A stretch of 64,000 nucleotides of DNA from Rhizosphaericola sp047606825. Its GTDB lineage: Bacteria > Bacteroidota > Bacteroidia > Chitinophagales > Chitinophagaceae. Made by a program: the position numbers and the translations under genes. The stretch covers positions 17,689 to 81,688 of the forward strand of contig JASGDY010000085.1 in NCBI GenBank assembly GCA_047606825.1, read 5' to 3'. Under the pieces are notes generated by a model. That model was given only the letters and a program-made list of their open reading frames with translations, did not search any database and was not told the origin of the DNA. Positions 26,671 through 35,991 of the stretch are shown in pieces. The number at the start of each line of letters is the position of its first letter. Positions within the stretch are counted from its first letter, which is position 1.

Positions 26671-27867
26671 CTAACCCACCATTTTCCCCACCTCACCCAC
26701 TACCAGCTCCGCCACTTCTTTTTTGCTCAATACCGGCGTGGCAAGCGTTTCTCCGTCCGCAAACAGTAAAGTTACCTTATTGGAGTCGGTCCCAAAGCCC
26801 GCGCCAGTGTCCTGCATCGAGTTAAGGACAATCATGTCTGCATTTTTGGAACGCAGTTTTTTCGTGGCGTTTTCCAGTTCATTGTTGGTTTCAAGGGCAA
26901 AGCCGACGACGATCTGGTATGCGTTTTTTGTTTTGCCCAAGGATGCCAATATATCTTTGGTTTCGTCAAGATGCAAGTCCAATCCATGCACACCGGGTTG
27001 TTTCTTTATTTTTTTGTCGGACTTTTCGGGAAGGTAAAAGTCGGCGACGGCAGCGGACAGTACCGCAATGTCCGTCTGCGGAAAATGCTGATGCACCACG
27101 TCGTACATCTCTGCGGCGGAGGTAACGTCGATGCGTTGGATGCCTTTGTATTTTGTCGCAATAGACACAGGGCCCGCAACCAACACGACTTCCGCGCCTT
27201 GCAGGTAAAAAGCCTCCGCCAAAGCAAATCCCATCTTGCCGGAAGAGTGGTTGCCGATGAAACGCACAGGGTCGATATTTTCGTATGTCGGACCGGCCGT
27301 AATCAACACTTTCCTGCCCACAAATCGACCGTCACGGAAAAAAACTTCGATTTCGGTCAGCAAATCTTCCGATTCCACCATGCGGCCTGGACCGAAAAGA
27401 CCGCTTGCCAGCGCCCCCTCTTCCACATCCAATACACGGTTGCCGTATGACTGGAGCTTGGCAATATTGTTTTTTGTCGCGGGATGTTTCCACATGTCCT
27501 CGTCCATCGCGGGCGCAACCCACACGGGACAGGTCGCGGAAAGGTACGCCGCCAACAACAGGTTGTCGCACTGGCCATTGGCCATTTTGGCAATCGTATT
27601 GCAACTGGCTGGAGCAACCAACATCAGATCGGCCCAACGTCCAAGCACCACATGGTTGCTCCAAGTCGAAGCGTCGGACAATGCCTGCAAAACTTTGTTG
27701 CCCGAAAGCGTCTCCAACACCAACGGCGACACAAAGTCCGATGCGGTAACCGTCATCACTACCTTCACTTCCGCACCGGACTTTCTCAGCAAGCGGACGA
27801 GCTGGATGATTTTGTAGGCCGCGATACTGCCTGTAATACCAATCAATATTTTTTTTCCTGCTACCAT
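26671..27867 (-). CDS. coaBC: Bifunctional phosphopantothenoylcysteine decarboxylase/synthetase
   Basis: The 398-residue enzyme has an N-terminal CoaC flavin domain (GITGSIAAYK; PASCNTIAKMANGQCDNLL; PAMDEDMWKHPATKNN) and a C-terminal CoaB domain (AGPTYENIDPVRFIGNHSSGKMG). It makes 4'-phosphopantetheine from 4'-phosphopantothenate and cysteine in two steps of coenzyme A synthesis. It follows rpoZ by about 210 bases that include a terminator-like hairpin, so it may have its own promoter. The usual downstream neighbour, DUF4835, is displaced by the methyltransferase cassette. Confidence 0.96.
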   Translation of the reverse strand: MVAGKKILIGITGSIAAYKIIQLVRLLRKSGAEVKVVMTVTASDFVSPLVLETLSGNKVLQALSDASTWSNHVVLGRWADLMLVAPASCNTIAKMANGQCDNLLLAAYLSATCPVWVAPAMDEDMWKHPATKNNIAKLQSYGNRVLDVEEGALASGLFGPGRMVESEDLLTEIEVFFRDGRFVGRKVLITAGPTYENIDPVRFIGNHSSGKMGFALAEAFYLQGAEVVLVAGPVSIATKYKGIQRIDVTSAAEMYDVVHQHFPQTDIAVLSAAVADFYLPEKSDKKIKKQPGVHGLDLHLDETKDILASLGKTKNAYQIVVGFALETNNELENATKKLRSKNADMIVLNSMQDTGAGFGTDSNKVTLLFADGETLATPVLSKKEVAELVVGEVGKMVG

Positions 27868-28000
27868 AATGCAAAGTCAAAAGTAAAATAGGTCTCGTGC
27901 TTTTTATACCTTGGGGAGTATACGTAAAAGACAAAAATAGAAAATGCCGGGACGAATGCCCGTATTCGATCGTCAGATTTTGTATCTATACTTTTTTTCA

Positions 28001-28038
28001 TAAAAACAAGAAAAGCCACCGCACGATTGTGAGGTGGC
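28001..28038 (-). terminator. Intrinsic terminator after rpoZ
   Basis: On the minus strand GCCACC pairs with GGTGGC (28015-28038), followed by TTTTCTTGTTTTT. It lies 40 bases after the rpoZ stop. Confidence 0.7.
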
Positions 28039-28077
28039 AATTATATGTAAAACCGTAACATCCGAACCGGCGAAAGC

Positions 28078-28422
28078 CTATCGGAACAAGTCCTCGTCCT
28101 CGTTCTTACGGAAGTAGATTTTGTCCTCTAAGAACTCCTGTATGGACAGCAACGCGGGGTTGGGCATACGTTCGTAGGCACGGGAGATTTCAATCTGTTC
28201 CTTGTTTTCGTGTACTTCTTCCAGGCTGTCGGTATGCGAGGCAAACTCGTCCAGTTTGCTGTGGAGTTCTTCCTTCAGCGCGATGTTGATCTGGCTGGCC
28301 CTCTTGGACATAATCGCTATGGATTCATAGAGATTTCCTGTTTCTTCCTTGATAGCCACCAGGCTGCGCGTCTGTATGACGGTCGGGGTATTAGGACTTA
28401 TTTGCTTCCTTAGCTTGCTCAT
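28078..28422 (-). CDS. rpoZ: RNA polymerase omega subunit (Bacteroidota form)
   Basis: The 114-residue protein matches the RpoZ/K06-like family of Bacteroidota. It has TRSLVAIKEETGNLYESIAI and MSKRASQINIALKEEL, the region that contacts the beta' subunit, and a C-terminal extension ending in acidic residues. It overlaps the end of bamD by 32 bases, so the two are translationally coupled. Position between bamD and coaBC is conserved in the phylum. Confidence 0.88.
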   Translation of the reverse strand: MSKLRKQISPNTPTVIQTRSLVAIKEETGNLYESIAIMSKRASQINIALKEELHSKLDEFASHTDSLEEVHENKEQIEISRAYERMPNPALLSIQEFLEDKIYFRKNEDEDLFR

Positions 28423-29224
28423 CTTTTATCGTTTTTATCGCGTTATCTGATAATTTTTGGTACTCCTTTACCTTGTCTATCAAAGGACTGTTGGCAAATC
28501 GGTTTTCAAAATCGTCACATTCGGATTTCACCGTGTTGAAACGTTCCAGTTGGTGTTCCGGTAAGCTCATTTTGGCATAGTGGTACATAGATTCCACACT
28601 GTACAGCAGGTATTTGTCCGTGTATATGGATTCGGGATAGTCGTCCATCAGCAACTGAAACGTGACGTGGGCCGACTTGTAAATACCCATGTCATAGTAT
28701 AGTTTGCAGCTGAGAAATTCCTTTTCCTCCAGTTTGGACATACAGGCTTTGATATAGTCGTTGGCCTGCGCCACTCGGGAAGAATTGGGGTACGTATTGA
28801 CAAATTCCTGATAGGTCGCCATCGCCTTCTGCGTGGGCGTCTGGTCCAACTCTGCCCTGGGCGACTGTTTATAAAAACAGAAAGCCCTGTAGAACGAAAT
28901 CTCCTCCATATACTGCGAAGTGGGGAAATTGTCCGTGAAAGTCTTGAACAACTGCTCTGCATTCATGTAATCTTTCTGATAAAAAGCACAATAGGCATAG
29001 CGATAGTACATCGTTTCATAACGCGGCGTATTGCGCATATAGGACATGATATTGTCGTACAACTGTTGGGCCTTACTCCACTGCTTTTTGTCATAAAACT
29101 GGTTGGCTGTCTTATACTTCAACTCGTTGTTGGAGCTTTTGAGCAGCTTGGTGTACTTACCTGCGCACGAACAAAAGAGTATCGCCAAAAGAGAAAGTCG
29201 AACAATGATTTTCATCAGATTCAT
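28391..29224 (-). CDS. bamD: Outer membrane assembly lipoprotein BamD
   Basis: The 277-residue protein has a lipoprotein signal (LLAILFCSCAGKY, Cys at about 20) and TPR-like repeats (QFYDKKQWSKAQQLYD; YAYCAFYQKDYMNAEQLFKTF; ALYDN-type helices) characteristic of BamD/YfiO. BamD is part of the complex that folds beta-barrel proteins into the outer membrane. Length is close to E. coli BamD (245). The ATG at 29224 or the second one at 29215 may be used. Confidence 0.9.
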   Translation of the reverse strand: MNLMKIIVRLSLLAILFCSCAGKYTKLLKSSNNELKYKTANQFYDKKQWSKAQQLYDNIMSYMRNTPRYETMYYRYAYCAFYQKDYMNAEQLFKTFTDNFPTSQYMEEISFYRAFCFYKQSPRAELDQTPTQKAMATYQEFVNTYPNSSRVAQANDYIKACMSKLEEKEFLSCKLYYDMGIYKSAHVTFQLLMDDYPESIYTDKYLLYSVESMYHYAKMSLPEHQLERFNTVKSECDDFENRFANSPLIDKVKEYQKLSDNAIKTIKDEQAKEANKS

Positions 29225-29359
29225 TTCGTAAAGAGGGCAAAATTACATTTAATCCGGCAATATAGAAAGGAGAATTTTCGATTTGGGTGTCGGGACGTTA
29301 ATATTTCCATAAATATCGACAGGCAACGTCGTCGGGCATCAATTTTTCTATCCAATTTT

Positions 29360-29393
29360 TTGGACGATTCCCGTAAATGGATTCGTAGTTTTG
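29360..29393 (+). promoter_or_regulatory. Promoter of the LolA-like gene
   Basis: TTG at 29360-29362 and TAGTTTTG at 29386-29393 are 23 bases apart, within the range for Bacteroidota promoters. The start codon is 19 bases further on. Confidence 0.5.
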
Positions 29394-29411
29394 TACCGAA
29401 AAGATATACAG

Positions 29412-30044
29412 ATGAAAAAAATATACGCGTTACTGGTCACTGCTTTTGCTTTTTTTCAGATTTCCTGGGCGCAAAAAGACCCAGCCGCCAAAGCCGTGCT
29501 GGACAGGGTAAGCTCCAATATCAAAAACTCGAAAGGCGCGACCGCCAATTTTTCCTACGCCGTCAAAAACCGAAAAGGCGAATCCCAGGGCGCAGCCCAG
29601 GGCAAGCTCGTCGTCAGCGGCAACAGATACCACATCACGCAGGGCGACAACGAAATCATCAGCAACGGCGCAACCCTGTGGAACTACGATCAAAGTGCCA
29701 ACGAAGTCAATGTCTCTACGCCGTCTGCCTCAGGCGCGGGCATCAATCCCGACAAGCTGTTGACGGGCTCGTTTTCGGCTACGGACTTCAACTACAAACT
29801 GGTTTCGCAGTCCGGCGGGCAATGCCATATATTGCTGACACCCACCGATCTCCGCAAAAATTTCAAGCAGATCGACCTCTACGTGGACAAGTCCAGAAAC
29901 ATGATATCCAAGGCATCCGTCCTCGACAAGAGCGGCAACACAACTTTTTTCCAACTGTCCAACATCAAAACCAATGTCGCCGTCGACGCGTCACAGTTTG
30001 AATTTAACAAAGCCGCACATCCGGGTGTGGAAGTAATTGACTAA
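29412..30044 (+). CDS. LolA-like outer membrane lipoprotein carrier protein
   Basis: From the ATG at 29412 the protein has 210 residues. It has a signal peptide (IYALLVTAFAFFQISWA) and the LolA fold: YAVKNRKGESQGAAQGKLVV, a nucleotide-free open barrel pattern, and SKASVLDKSGNTTFFQLSNI near the C-terminus. LolA ferries lipoproteins across the periplasm to the outer membrane. A LolE-type permease gene lies at 37.5 kb. Divergent from bamD. Confidence 0.85.
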   Translation: MKKIYALLVTAFAFFQISWAQKDPAAKAVLDRVSSNIKNSKGATANFSYAVKNRKGESQGAAQGKLVVSGNRYHITQGDNEIISNGATLWNYDQSANEVNVSTPSASGAGINPDKLLTGSFSATDFNYKLVSQSGGQCHILLTPTDLRKNFKQIDLYVDKSRNMISKASVLDKSGNTTFFQLSNIKTNVAVDASQFEFNKAAHPGVEVID

Positions 30045-30490
30045 AAAAATCAAAACTAGAAACACGGCGGCGTTTTCAATCCTATTGGCCGGTAAGGGCT
30101 ACTACCGATAAACAGCATTACCGATGACACGAATCGGGGATTGGAACTTACTATATTGAATGGCTGCGATGTTTCAACGCTTCATTCACATCAATAAGGA
30201 ACCCTCATTGACATACTTGACACACATACACCCGCGGGCAGGGATACAATTCGGGCTTTGCGTATCCCGGGAGCCTTTCTTTTTCACCCTACCCACCGCT
30301 AAAGCAGTGGACAACCCAACAAACATTTGCACATCTCGTTGCATCTTTTTACCTTTAGACGTGCAAACGCAGGCTATTTGAGAATCGATAGCGATTTATA
30401 CCATACGCCAACACATTTACAACGATTGACCGCATGCCTGCAAAACCGTATTGTTGACAAGGCAACGTTTCCCGTGCCTACCAAAAACAG
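30045..30490. other. Intergenic region without a gene; contains one REP-like palindrome
   Basis: No convincing frame is seen in these 446 bases. A 73-codon frame at 30160-30381 has no family features. CCACCGCTAAAGCAGTGG at 30293-30310 is a palindrome-like word that recurs near 46350. Confidence 0.5.
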
Positions 30491-31015
30491 ATGAATATGA
30501 ACCGCAAATGCATCATTGTCATGGGGGTCTCCTCCAGTGGGAAGTCTACCATCGGCGCTACGCTGGCAGAACAGCTCAATTACGTTTTTGTCGATGGCGA
30601 CAACCTCCAACCCAAATCCAACCTCGAAAAGATGACAAAAAAAATCCCACTGACCGAGGAAGATCGTGCGCAGTGGATGTCCAAAATATGCACGACGGTT
30701 ATGGAACAAAACGCCACGGGCGAGGACTGTGTCGTCGCCTGTGGCGCCATCAAGAAAAAATACCGCAGCATCCTGCGGGGCTGTATCACCAACGCCAAAT
30801 TTGTCTATCTGCAAGCCGACCTCGACACGCTCATCAAAAGAAACGCCAACCGTAAACACCACTGGCTCTCTTCCGAACTCCTACGAAGCCAGTTTGCCGC
30901 ACTGCAAGAACCCGACAAGGAAGAAAAAGACGTATTTACCGTTCCCATCAGCGACGAAGTGGGTACTACGGTCAACCATATATTGCGGCACCTCAAGCAT
31001 CCCACGATGGCGTGA
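30491..31015 (+). CDS. gntK: Gluconokinase
   Basis: The 174-residue kinase starts with the P-loop GVSSSGKST and has the GntK signatures FVDGDNLQPKSNLEKM and PLTEEDRAQWM, plus the lid ALKKxYR-like stretch CGAIKKKYRSILR. It phosphorylates D-gluconate to 6-phosphogluconate. Length matches E. coli GntK (175). The start could be either of two ATGs (30491, 30497). It stands alone here, 3 kb from the uxuA/SDR pair that handles related sugar acids. Confidence 0.93.
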   Translation: MNMNRKCIIVMGVSSSGKSTIGATLAEQLNYVFVDGDNLQPKSNLEKMTKKIPLTEEDRAQWMSKICTTVMEQNATGEDCVVACGAIKKKYRSILRGCITNAKFVYLQADLDTLIKRNANRKHHWLSSELLRSQFAALQEPDKEEKDVFTVPISDEVGTTVNHILRHLKHPTMA

Positions 31016-31200
31016 GCAACAGTCGTCAGCAGCCAGTCGCGGATATTATGATTTCAATCAAGTGTTGGCTGTTGTCAGCCTAAAAACAGATAATGTGGAT
31101 GGTTTTGTGTCAAGCATCAGGCAATCAGCGTTAAGTACTTTTCACTTTCGACTTAACCATTGCTGGCGATTGACCGCTGACGACTGACTACTTTTCCATT
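31016..31200. repeat. Intergenic repeat words (GTCAGCAGCCAGTCG / GACCGCTGACGACTGAC)
   Basis: The gap between gntK and nusB begins with CAGTCGTCAGCAGCCAGTCG and ends with an inverted relative GACCGCTGACGACTGAC, separated by about 130 bases. It also has the T-rich word CTTTTCACTTTCGACTT. No gene is seen. Confidence 0.5.
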
Positions 31201-31208
31201 ATTTCTCC

Positions 31209-31216
31209 TACCTTTG
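31209..31216 (+). promoter_or_regulatory. Promoter -7 box of nusB
   Basis: TACCTTTG matches TAnnTTTG and lies 23 bases before the nusB ATG. Confidence 0.55.
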
Positions 31217-31239
31217 CCGCCCTAAAAGCTCTTTTATAC

Positions 31240-32166
31240 ATGATAAGCAGAAGAAGTGTACGTATCAAGACAATGCAGGTACTTTATTCCATCGACAGCA
31301 TCGACGATGGGGCTGACAAAAAAATTCCCGTTAGGTCTCTGAACAAGTTGCTGGACAATACCCGCGAATTGATGACCTATTTGTTGTATTTCCTTACAGA
31401 AGTGAGCCGTTATGCGGAAGTGGACGCGGCATACCGCGCCTCAAAAAATCTCAAGTCCTCCGAAGACCACAACGTCAACATCAAACTCGCCGGCAACGAA
31501 ATCGTTTGGAAACTGCTGGAAAATACGTCTTTCAAGTCTGCGGTCGAACAGTACAGGCCCAACCTCAACGAGGAAGGTCGTGAGCTTATCAAAAAAACTT
31601 ACCAAAAACTCGTCGCCACGCCAGAATACCTTGCCTACATCGCCGAAGATGGACGCACCAAGAAAGAAGAAATCGCCATTCTGGAATTTATTTTCTCCGA
31701 CCTGATGTTTACCGACGACGACTTTCTGGAGTTTGTCGACGAAAATTTCCCATCTTTCAGGGACGACGCGGAATTGCTCAACAAGCTCGTCAACGGCATC
31801 CTCCACAAACCACAAAGTCTGAAGCTTTCCGAAGCATTGACCAAGGAAACACAGGAATATGCCGACTCACTCCTGAAAACCGTTTTGGACAAAAAATCCT
31901 ACCTGTCCGAAATCATCAAACCCAAGCTCCGCAACTGGGACGCAGAACGTATAGCACACATCGACATGATATTGTTGGAAATGGGCGTCACCGAGCTGTT
32001 GTACTTTGAAACCATCCCACCCAAAGTCACCATCAACGAATATATAGACATCGCCAAGGAATACAGTACGGAACAGAGTGGGCAGTTTGTCAACGGAATT
32101 TTGGACGGAATCCGCAAAGATTTGGAATCTTCCAATAAATTGCACAAAATTGAGTTCAGGAAATAA
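31240..32166 (+). CDS. nusB: Transcription antitermination factor NusB, long Bacteroidota form
   Basis: The 308-residue protein starts ISRRSVRIKTMQVLYS and has the NusB helical core in its C-terminal half (VLDKKSYLSEIIKPKLRNWDAERIAHIDMILLEMGVTEL, then TINEYIDIAKEYS). It is about twice the length of E. coli NusB (139). The insertion of about 150 residues between the first helix and the core is normal for this phylum. NusB with NusE binds boxA RNA for rRNA antitermination. DUF1573 and yajC follow, a conserved order. Confidence 0.93.
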   Translation: MISRRSVRIKTMQVLYSIDSIDDGADKKIPVRSLNKLLDNTRELMTYLLYFLTEVSRYAEVDAAYRASKNLKSSEDHNVNIKLAGNEIVWKLLENTSFKSAVEQYRPNLNEEGRELIKKTYQKLVATPEYLAYIAEDGRTKKEEIAILEFIFSDLMFTDDDFLEFVDENFPSFRDDAELLNKLVNGILHKPQSLKLSEALTKETQEYADSLLKTVLDKKSYLSEIIKPKLRNWDAERIAHIDMILLEMGVTELLYFETIPPKVTINEYIDIAKEYSTEQSGQFVNGILDGIRKDLESSNKLHKIEFRK

Positions 32167-32222
32167 ATAAAAAAGTATAACGAATTTCATCATATTTGTC
32201 CATCATTTCAAAAATAACAGAT

Positions 32223-32675
32223 ATGCGTATCAAGCACTATATCACCGGCACGATACTCTTTGCTGCCATAGCGTCGGCAAGCTGCAAGAACAACACGGCT
32301 AAGCACAAGAAGCAGCAAGACCCCAATCTGGTGATGAAAGACACGGCGGCATACACCCAAGTACAATTTGTCGATTCCGCGCAAAGCTTTGGAACTGTCA
32401 CCAAAGGCGAACAGGTCAAGCTCAAATACACCGTCCGCAACACCGGCGACTATCCGCTCTATATCTCCAACGTGCAGCCGAGCTGCGGCTGTACCGTTGC
32501 CGACTATACCAAAGAACCGATATTGCCAGGAAAGGACGGGTATATCAACGCTACTTTTGATTCCAACCACGGTGCGGCGGGTACCGTACACAAAAGCATC
32601 ATCGTAACGACCAATACCAAAAACAACCCCAACTTTGTCCTCTCATTTGAAGGCAACATCGTTGATAAAAAATGA
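32223..32675 (+). CDS. DUF1573 lipoprotein
   Basis: From the ATG at 32223 the protein has 150 residues. It has a lipoprotein signal (LFAAIASASC) and the DUF1573 domain with FGTVTKGEQVKLKYTVRNTG, SCGCTVADYTKEPI and PGKDGYINATFDS. The fold is Ig-like and thought to bind at the envelope. It follows nusB by 56 bases and precedes yajC, a common arrangement. The function is not established. Confidence 0.85.
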   Translation: MRIKHYITGTILFAAIASASCKNNTAKHKKQQDPNLVMKDTAAYTQVQFVDSAQSFGTVTKGEQVKLKYTVRNTGDYPLYISNVQPSCGCTVADYTKEPILPGKDGYINATFDSNHGAAGTVHKSIIVTTNTKNNPNFVLSFEGNIVDKK

Positions 32676-32777
32676 ACAATAATTAAAATAATTAAAAACG
32701 GCGTAAGACTAGGTACAAAACGGTAATCCCGCATACCTCACGCCTCAAACCTTTTTCAATAAACAACATAATCTCTA

Positions 32778-33137
32778 ATGACAGCAATCAACACAGTAAT
32801 CGCAATGGCTGCACCAGGCGGCGGCCAAGGACAGGGTGGCGGCTCCTTCCAGTTAATCATCATGGTAGGTATCGTCCTGGTTTTCTGGCTTTTCATGATC
32901 CGTCCGCAACAGAAGAAGGCAAAGGAACAGAAAAACTTCATCGACAATATCCAGAAAGGTGACAAGGTAGTAACCATCGCGGGTATCCATGGCACCATCA
33001 ACAGAGTCAACGAAGACGGCACCTTCCAGTTGGAAGTCAGCCCTGGCAGCTATATCAAAATCGAAAAAAGTGCCATCAGTACGGAATGGTCTCTGGCATT
33101 GAAGAAAAACACGGCTGCCGCCACTACCGAAAAATAG
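32778..33137 (+). CDS. yajC: Preprotein translocase subunit YajC
   Basis: The 119-residue protein has one membrane helix (LIIMVGIVLVFWLFMIRPQQKK) followed by the conserved soluble part with FIDNIQKGDKVVTIAGIHG. The N-terminus has a glycine-rich stretch. YajC associates with SecDF at the Sec translocon. A hairpin terminator follows its stop. Confidence 0.94.
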   Translation: MTAINTVIAMAAPGGGQGQGGGSFQLIIMVGIVLVFWLFMIRPQQKKAKEQKNFIDNIQKGDKVVTIAGIHGTINRVNEDGTFQLEVSPGSYIKIEKSAISTEWSLALKKNTAAATTEK

Positions 33138-33493
33138 TAGGATACGACCGATTTTTTACTGTCCCATCTCGTCGAGATGGGATTTTTTGTGTTGCTGTAA
33201 TGTCACCATACCGTAAGTTGCATAAAGATGTACATATAAATATCTCCGCACAGATTTTTTGGCCGGCGGGAGAAACCTCATAGTACACATTCCAATGACC
33301 TCACACAGGCACTGAAACGGCAGGATTATCTGTTGAAACCACGATTGCTGCTTATATTCAACCTTTGATTAGCATAATTCATCGAGACCTTGCTTCCGGG
33401 TTTTCCAAATTCCCGCCCATGCTCTAAATTCTAAATGCTCAAATCCACTTAATCTGTATCTTAGCGGGACAGATTGTACAGAAAAAAATTAAA
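33138..33493. other. Intergenic region with terminator; no gene seen
   Basis: After the yajC terminator about 300 bases carry no frame that I can support. A TATCTTAG box at 33461-33468 may be part of the promoter of the next gene. Confidence 0.5.
33163..33188 (+). terminator. Intrinsic terminator after yajC
   Basis: CCCATCT pairs with AGATGGG around CGTCG, followed by ATTTTTT. Confidence 0.85.
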
Positions 33494-34312
33494 ATGCAAC
33501 AACCATTTTCTCTTTCCGGAAAAACGATCGTCGTTACGGGCGGCACAGGCGTACTCGGTTATACATTCAACAAAGCGATTGCGGCGGCAGGTGCCAATGT
33601 CGTCATCGTCGGACGCAACAAACAAAAAGCAGAAGAACGTGCACACGAAATATCCAGCAACGGCGGCAACGCCATCGGGCTAGCCGTGGACGTAACCAAA
33701 CTGGATGAACTCGAAGCTGCGAAAACAACCATATTGTCGCATTTTCCAAACATCGACGGACTTGTCAATGCTGCGGGCGGCAATATGTCAGGCGCGATCG
33801 TACAGCCTAGCGGGGATATTTTTGAACTTGACATACAGGCATTGAAAGACGTCATGGACCTGAATCTTTTTGGAACCATATTGCCGACGCAGGTATTTGG
33901 GAAAGCCATGTTGACCAACAATAAAAAAGGTTCGATTGTCAACATCTCCTCGGTATCGGCACACAAGGCGTTGACAAGGGTTTTGGGTTACAGCCTCGCC
34001 AAGTCAGCCATCGAAAGCTATACCAAATGGTTTGCCGTAGAATCCGCCAAACGTTACCGAGACCGACTACGCTTCAACGCAATCGTACCGGGCTTTTTCC
34101 TGACCGAACAAAACCGCACATTACTCACCAACGAGGACGGCAGCCTGACATCACGGGGACAGGACATCAACCGACAAACACCATTCAACCGTTTTGGACA
34201 ACCGGAGGAGCTTTCCGGTGCGTTGGTTTGGTTGCTGAGCGATGCGTCAGCATTTGTCAACGGCACTTCGATTATCGTGGACGGTGGTTTCTTGGCGAAC
34301 AGTGGCGTTTAG
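33494..34312 (+). CDS. Short-chain dehydrogenase, probable D-mannonate (fructuronate) oxidoreductase
   Basis: The 272-residue SDR has the cofactor motif TGGTGVLGY, the NAAGG motif, the catalytic Ser in VNISSVSA, and YSLAK (Tyr-x-x-x-Lys). The C-terminus has GQPEELSGALVWLLSDASAFVNG. In Bacteroidota this type lies next to uxuA and interconverts D-fructuronate and D-mannonate, replacing UxuB. uxuA follows at 34590, separated by a strong hairpin. Function is inferred from that neighbour. Confidence 0.82.
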   Translation: MQQPFSLSGKTIVVTGGTGVLGYTFNKAIAAAGANVVIVGRNKQKAEERAHEISSNGGNAIGLAVDVTKLDELEAAKTTILSHFPNIDGLVNAAGGNMSGAIVQPSGDIFELDIQALKDVMDLNLFGTILPTQVFGKAMLTNNKKGSIVNISSVSAHKALTRVLGYSLAKSAIESYTKWFAVESAKRYRDRLRFNAIVPGFFLTEQNRTLLTNEDGSLTSRGQDINRQTPFNRFGQPEELSGALVWLLSDASAFVNGTSIIVDGGFLANSGV

Positions 34313-34408
34313 GAAAAGTAAAAACGCTTCGTTCAAGAGCTGTTCTTTATGCAATGCCTTTTTATAATCCAAATCATATTTCACTAAAAATAGAAATGTA
34401 CAATGGAA

Positions 34409-34472
34409 AAAATGAACACGTATGCCGTCATTCCCGCCTTCGCGGGAATGACGGCATACGTGTTCATTTTTA
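34409..34472. repeat. Perfect 30-bp inverted repeat (hairpin) between SDR and uxuA
   Basis: The left arm (34409-34438) and right arm (34443-34472) match without error around the loop CTTC. The core GTCATTCCCGC/GCGGGAATGAC resembles a REP-type palindrome found in many unrelated bacterial genomes. A runs on the left and T runs on the right let it act as a terminator on both strands. Confidence 0.85.
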
Positions 34473-34589
34473 CTACTAGTCGGTGCAGACTCCGACCGAT
34501 AGATAAGTGGCGATTCAGGTTAAAGAATTAATCCGTCCATTTTGAATATACCATTTTAAAATTTCTACATTTTTCCTTTTTACTTTATT

Positions 34590-35765
34590 ATGAAATACTT
34601 CATGAACCAGACCATGCGCTGGTACGGACCAGACGACACAGTACATCTTTCCGATATTCGCCAGGCGGGATGCCAAGGTGTCGTGACCGCATTGCACCAT
34701 ATTCCCAACGGCGAGATATGGCCAGTCGAAGAAATCGAAAAAAGAAAACAACAGATAGAGGATGCAGGTATGGAATGGAAAGTCGTGGAAAGTGTGCCCG
34801 TACACGATGCCATCAAGACCCAGACGGAAGGCTTCCAGCAATATATCGACAACTATAAGGTATCGCTGCAAAACCTTGCACAATGCGGCATCCAGGTCAT
34901 AACATACAACTTCATGCCGATACTCGACTGGACGCGCACCGACCTAGCCTACCCTTTTGAGGACGGCAGCAAGGCATTACATTTTGACCGTGCGGCAATC
35001 GTTGCTTTTGACGTGTTCATGCTCAAAAGGCCAAACGCCTCAAAAGATTACACCGACGAGGAACTGCAACGCGGTCTCGACTTGTACGGCACATACTCCG
35101 ACGAACAAAAAAGACAACTCCAAATCAATATCCTCGCGGGACTTCCGGGTAGCGAGGAAAGCTTTACGCTGCAACAGTTCCAGCAGGCTCTGGACAGTTA
35201 CAATAGTATCGATAGTGCCAAACTGCAAGCGCATTTGATTTATTTCCTCCAAGAAATAACGCCGATATGCGATGCATTGGGATTGCAGTTGGCGATACAT
35301 CCCGACGACCCACCTTTTCCGATATTTGGACTACCGAGGGTTGTAAGCACCGCCGCGATGGTGCAGCAACTGTTTGATGCCATGCCCAACAAGAGCAACG
35401 GTGTGTGTTTCTGTACGGGTTCATTTGGCGTGCGTCCAGACAACAATTTACCCAAAATGGTAGAACAGTTTGCCGACCGCATCCATTTCCTTCATTTGCG
35501 CAATGTACGTTCGGATGCGTATGGCAACTTCACAGAAGCCAACCACTTGGACGGCAACACCGATATGTACGCCGTCGTCAAAAACGTGTTTGCCATCATG
35601 CAGCAACAGCAAAGAAGTATCCCGATGCGCCCCGACCATGGACACCAGATGCTCGATGACCTCCACAAAAAGACGAATCCGGGTTATAGCGCCATCGGCC
35701 GTCTGAGAGGTTTGGCGGAGTTGCGCGGTTTGGAATATGGGATTGCGGGAGGGTGGACAATCTAA
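34590..35765 (+). CDS. uxuA: Mannonate dehydratase
   Basis: The 391-residue enzyme has the UxuA signatures MRWYGPDDTVHLSDIRQAG-like start, ITYNFMPILDWTRTDL, and the metal-binding His/Cys/Asp set around LAIHPDDPP, GVCFCTGSFG and MRPDHGHQ. It dehydrates D-mannonate to 2-keto-3-deoxygluconate in hexuronate catabolism. Length matches E. coli UxuA (394). It forms a functional pair with the preceding SDR. Confidence 0.96.
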   Translation: MKYFMNQTMRWYGPDDTVHLSDIRQAGCQGVVTALHHIPNGEIWPVEEIEKRKQQIEDAGMEWKVVESVPVHDAIKTQTEGFQQYIDNYKVSLQNLAQCGIQVITYNFMPILDWTRTDLAYPFEDGSKALHFDRAAIVAFDVFMLKRPNASKDYTDEELQRGLDLYGTYSDEQKRQLQINILAGLPGSEESFTLQQFQQALDSYNSIDSAKLQAHLIYFLQEITPICDALGLQLAIHPDDPPFPIFGLPRVVSTAAMVQQLFDAMPNKSNGVCFCTGSFGVRPDNNLPKMVEQFADRIHFLHLRNVRSDAYGNFTEANHLDGNTDMYAVVKNVFAIMQQQQRSIPMRPDHGHQMLDDLHKKTNPGYSAIGRLRGLAELRGLEYGIAGGWTI

Positions 35766-35935
35766 AGAAAAACGCTTTTTTTGGAGGGAAGACCAGAAGT
35801 TTGACAACTATCGGTACCATCAAAAGGTCTTTTCATCACCCACTACCATAATCCTAAGGACTATCCCATAACGTATTGGAAACAAAGGGGAAATGGCGTT
35901 TAAGTGGCTCTAAAGATAAAAAAATATCTCTTTTT

Positions 35936-35966
35936 TTGGAGGATTATACCCACCATCCTATATTTG
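35936..35966 (+). promoter_or_regulatory. Promoter of tRNA-Asn
   Basis: TTG (35936-35938), 20 bases, then TATATTTG (35959-35966). This is a good match to TTG-N19-TAnnTTTG, 25 bases before the tRNA. Confidence 0.7.
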
Positions 35967-35991
35967 CACTCCTTTCGGTGAAAAGGTAGAA

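Noticed and set aside
29066..30001. 311-codon frame across the bamD/lolA-like region
   Set aside because: Arg- and Gln-rich shadow frame overlapping two real genes.
30160..30381. 73-codon frame between the lolA-like and gntK genes
   Set aside because: No family features, and it includes a REP-like palindrome.
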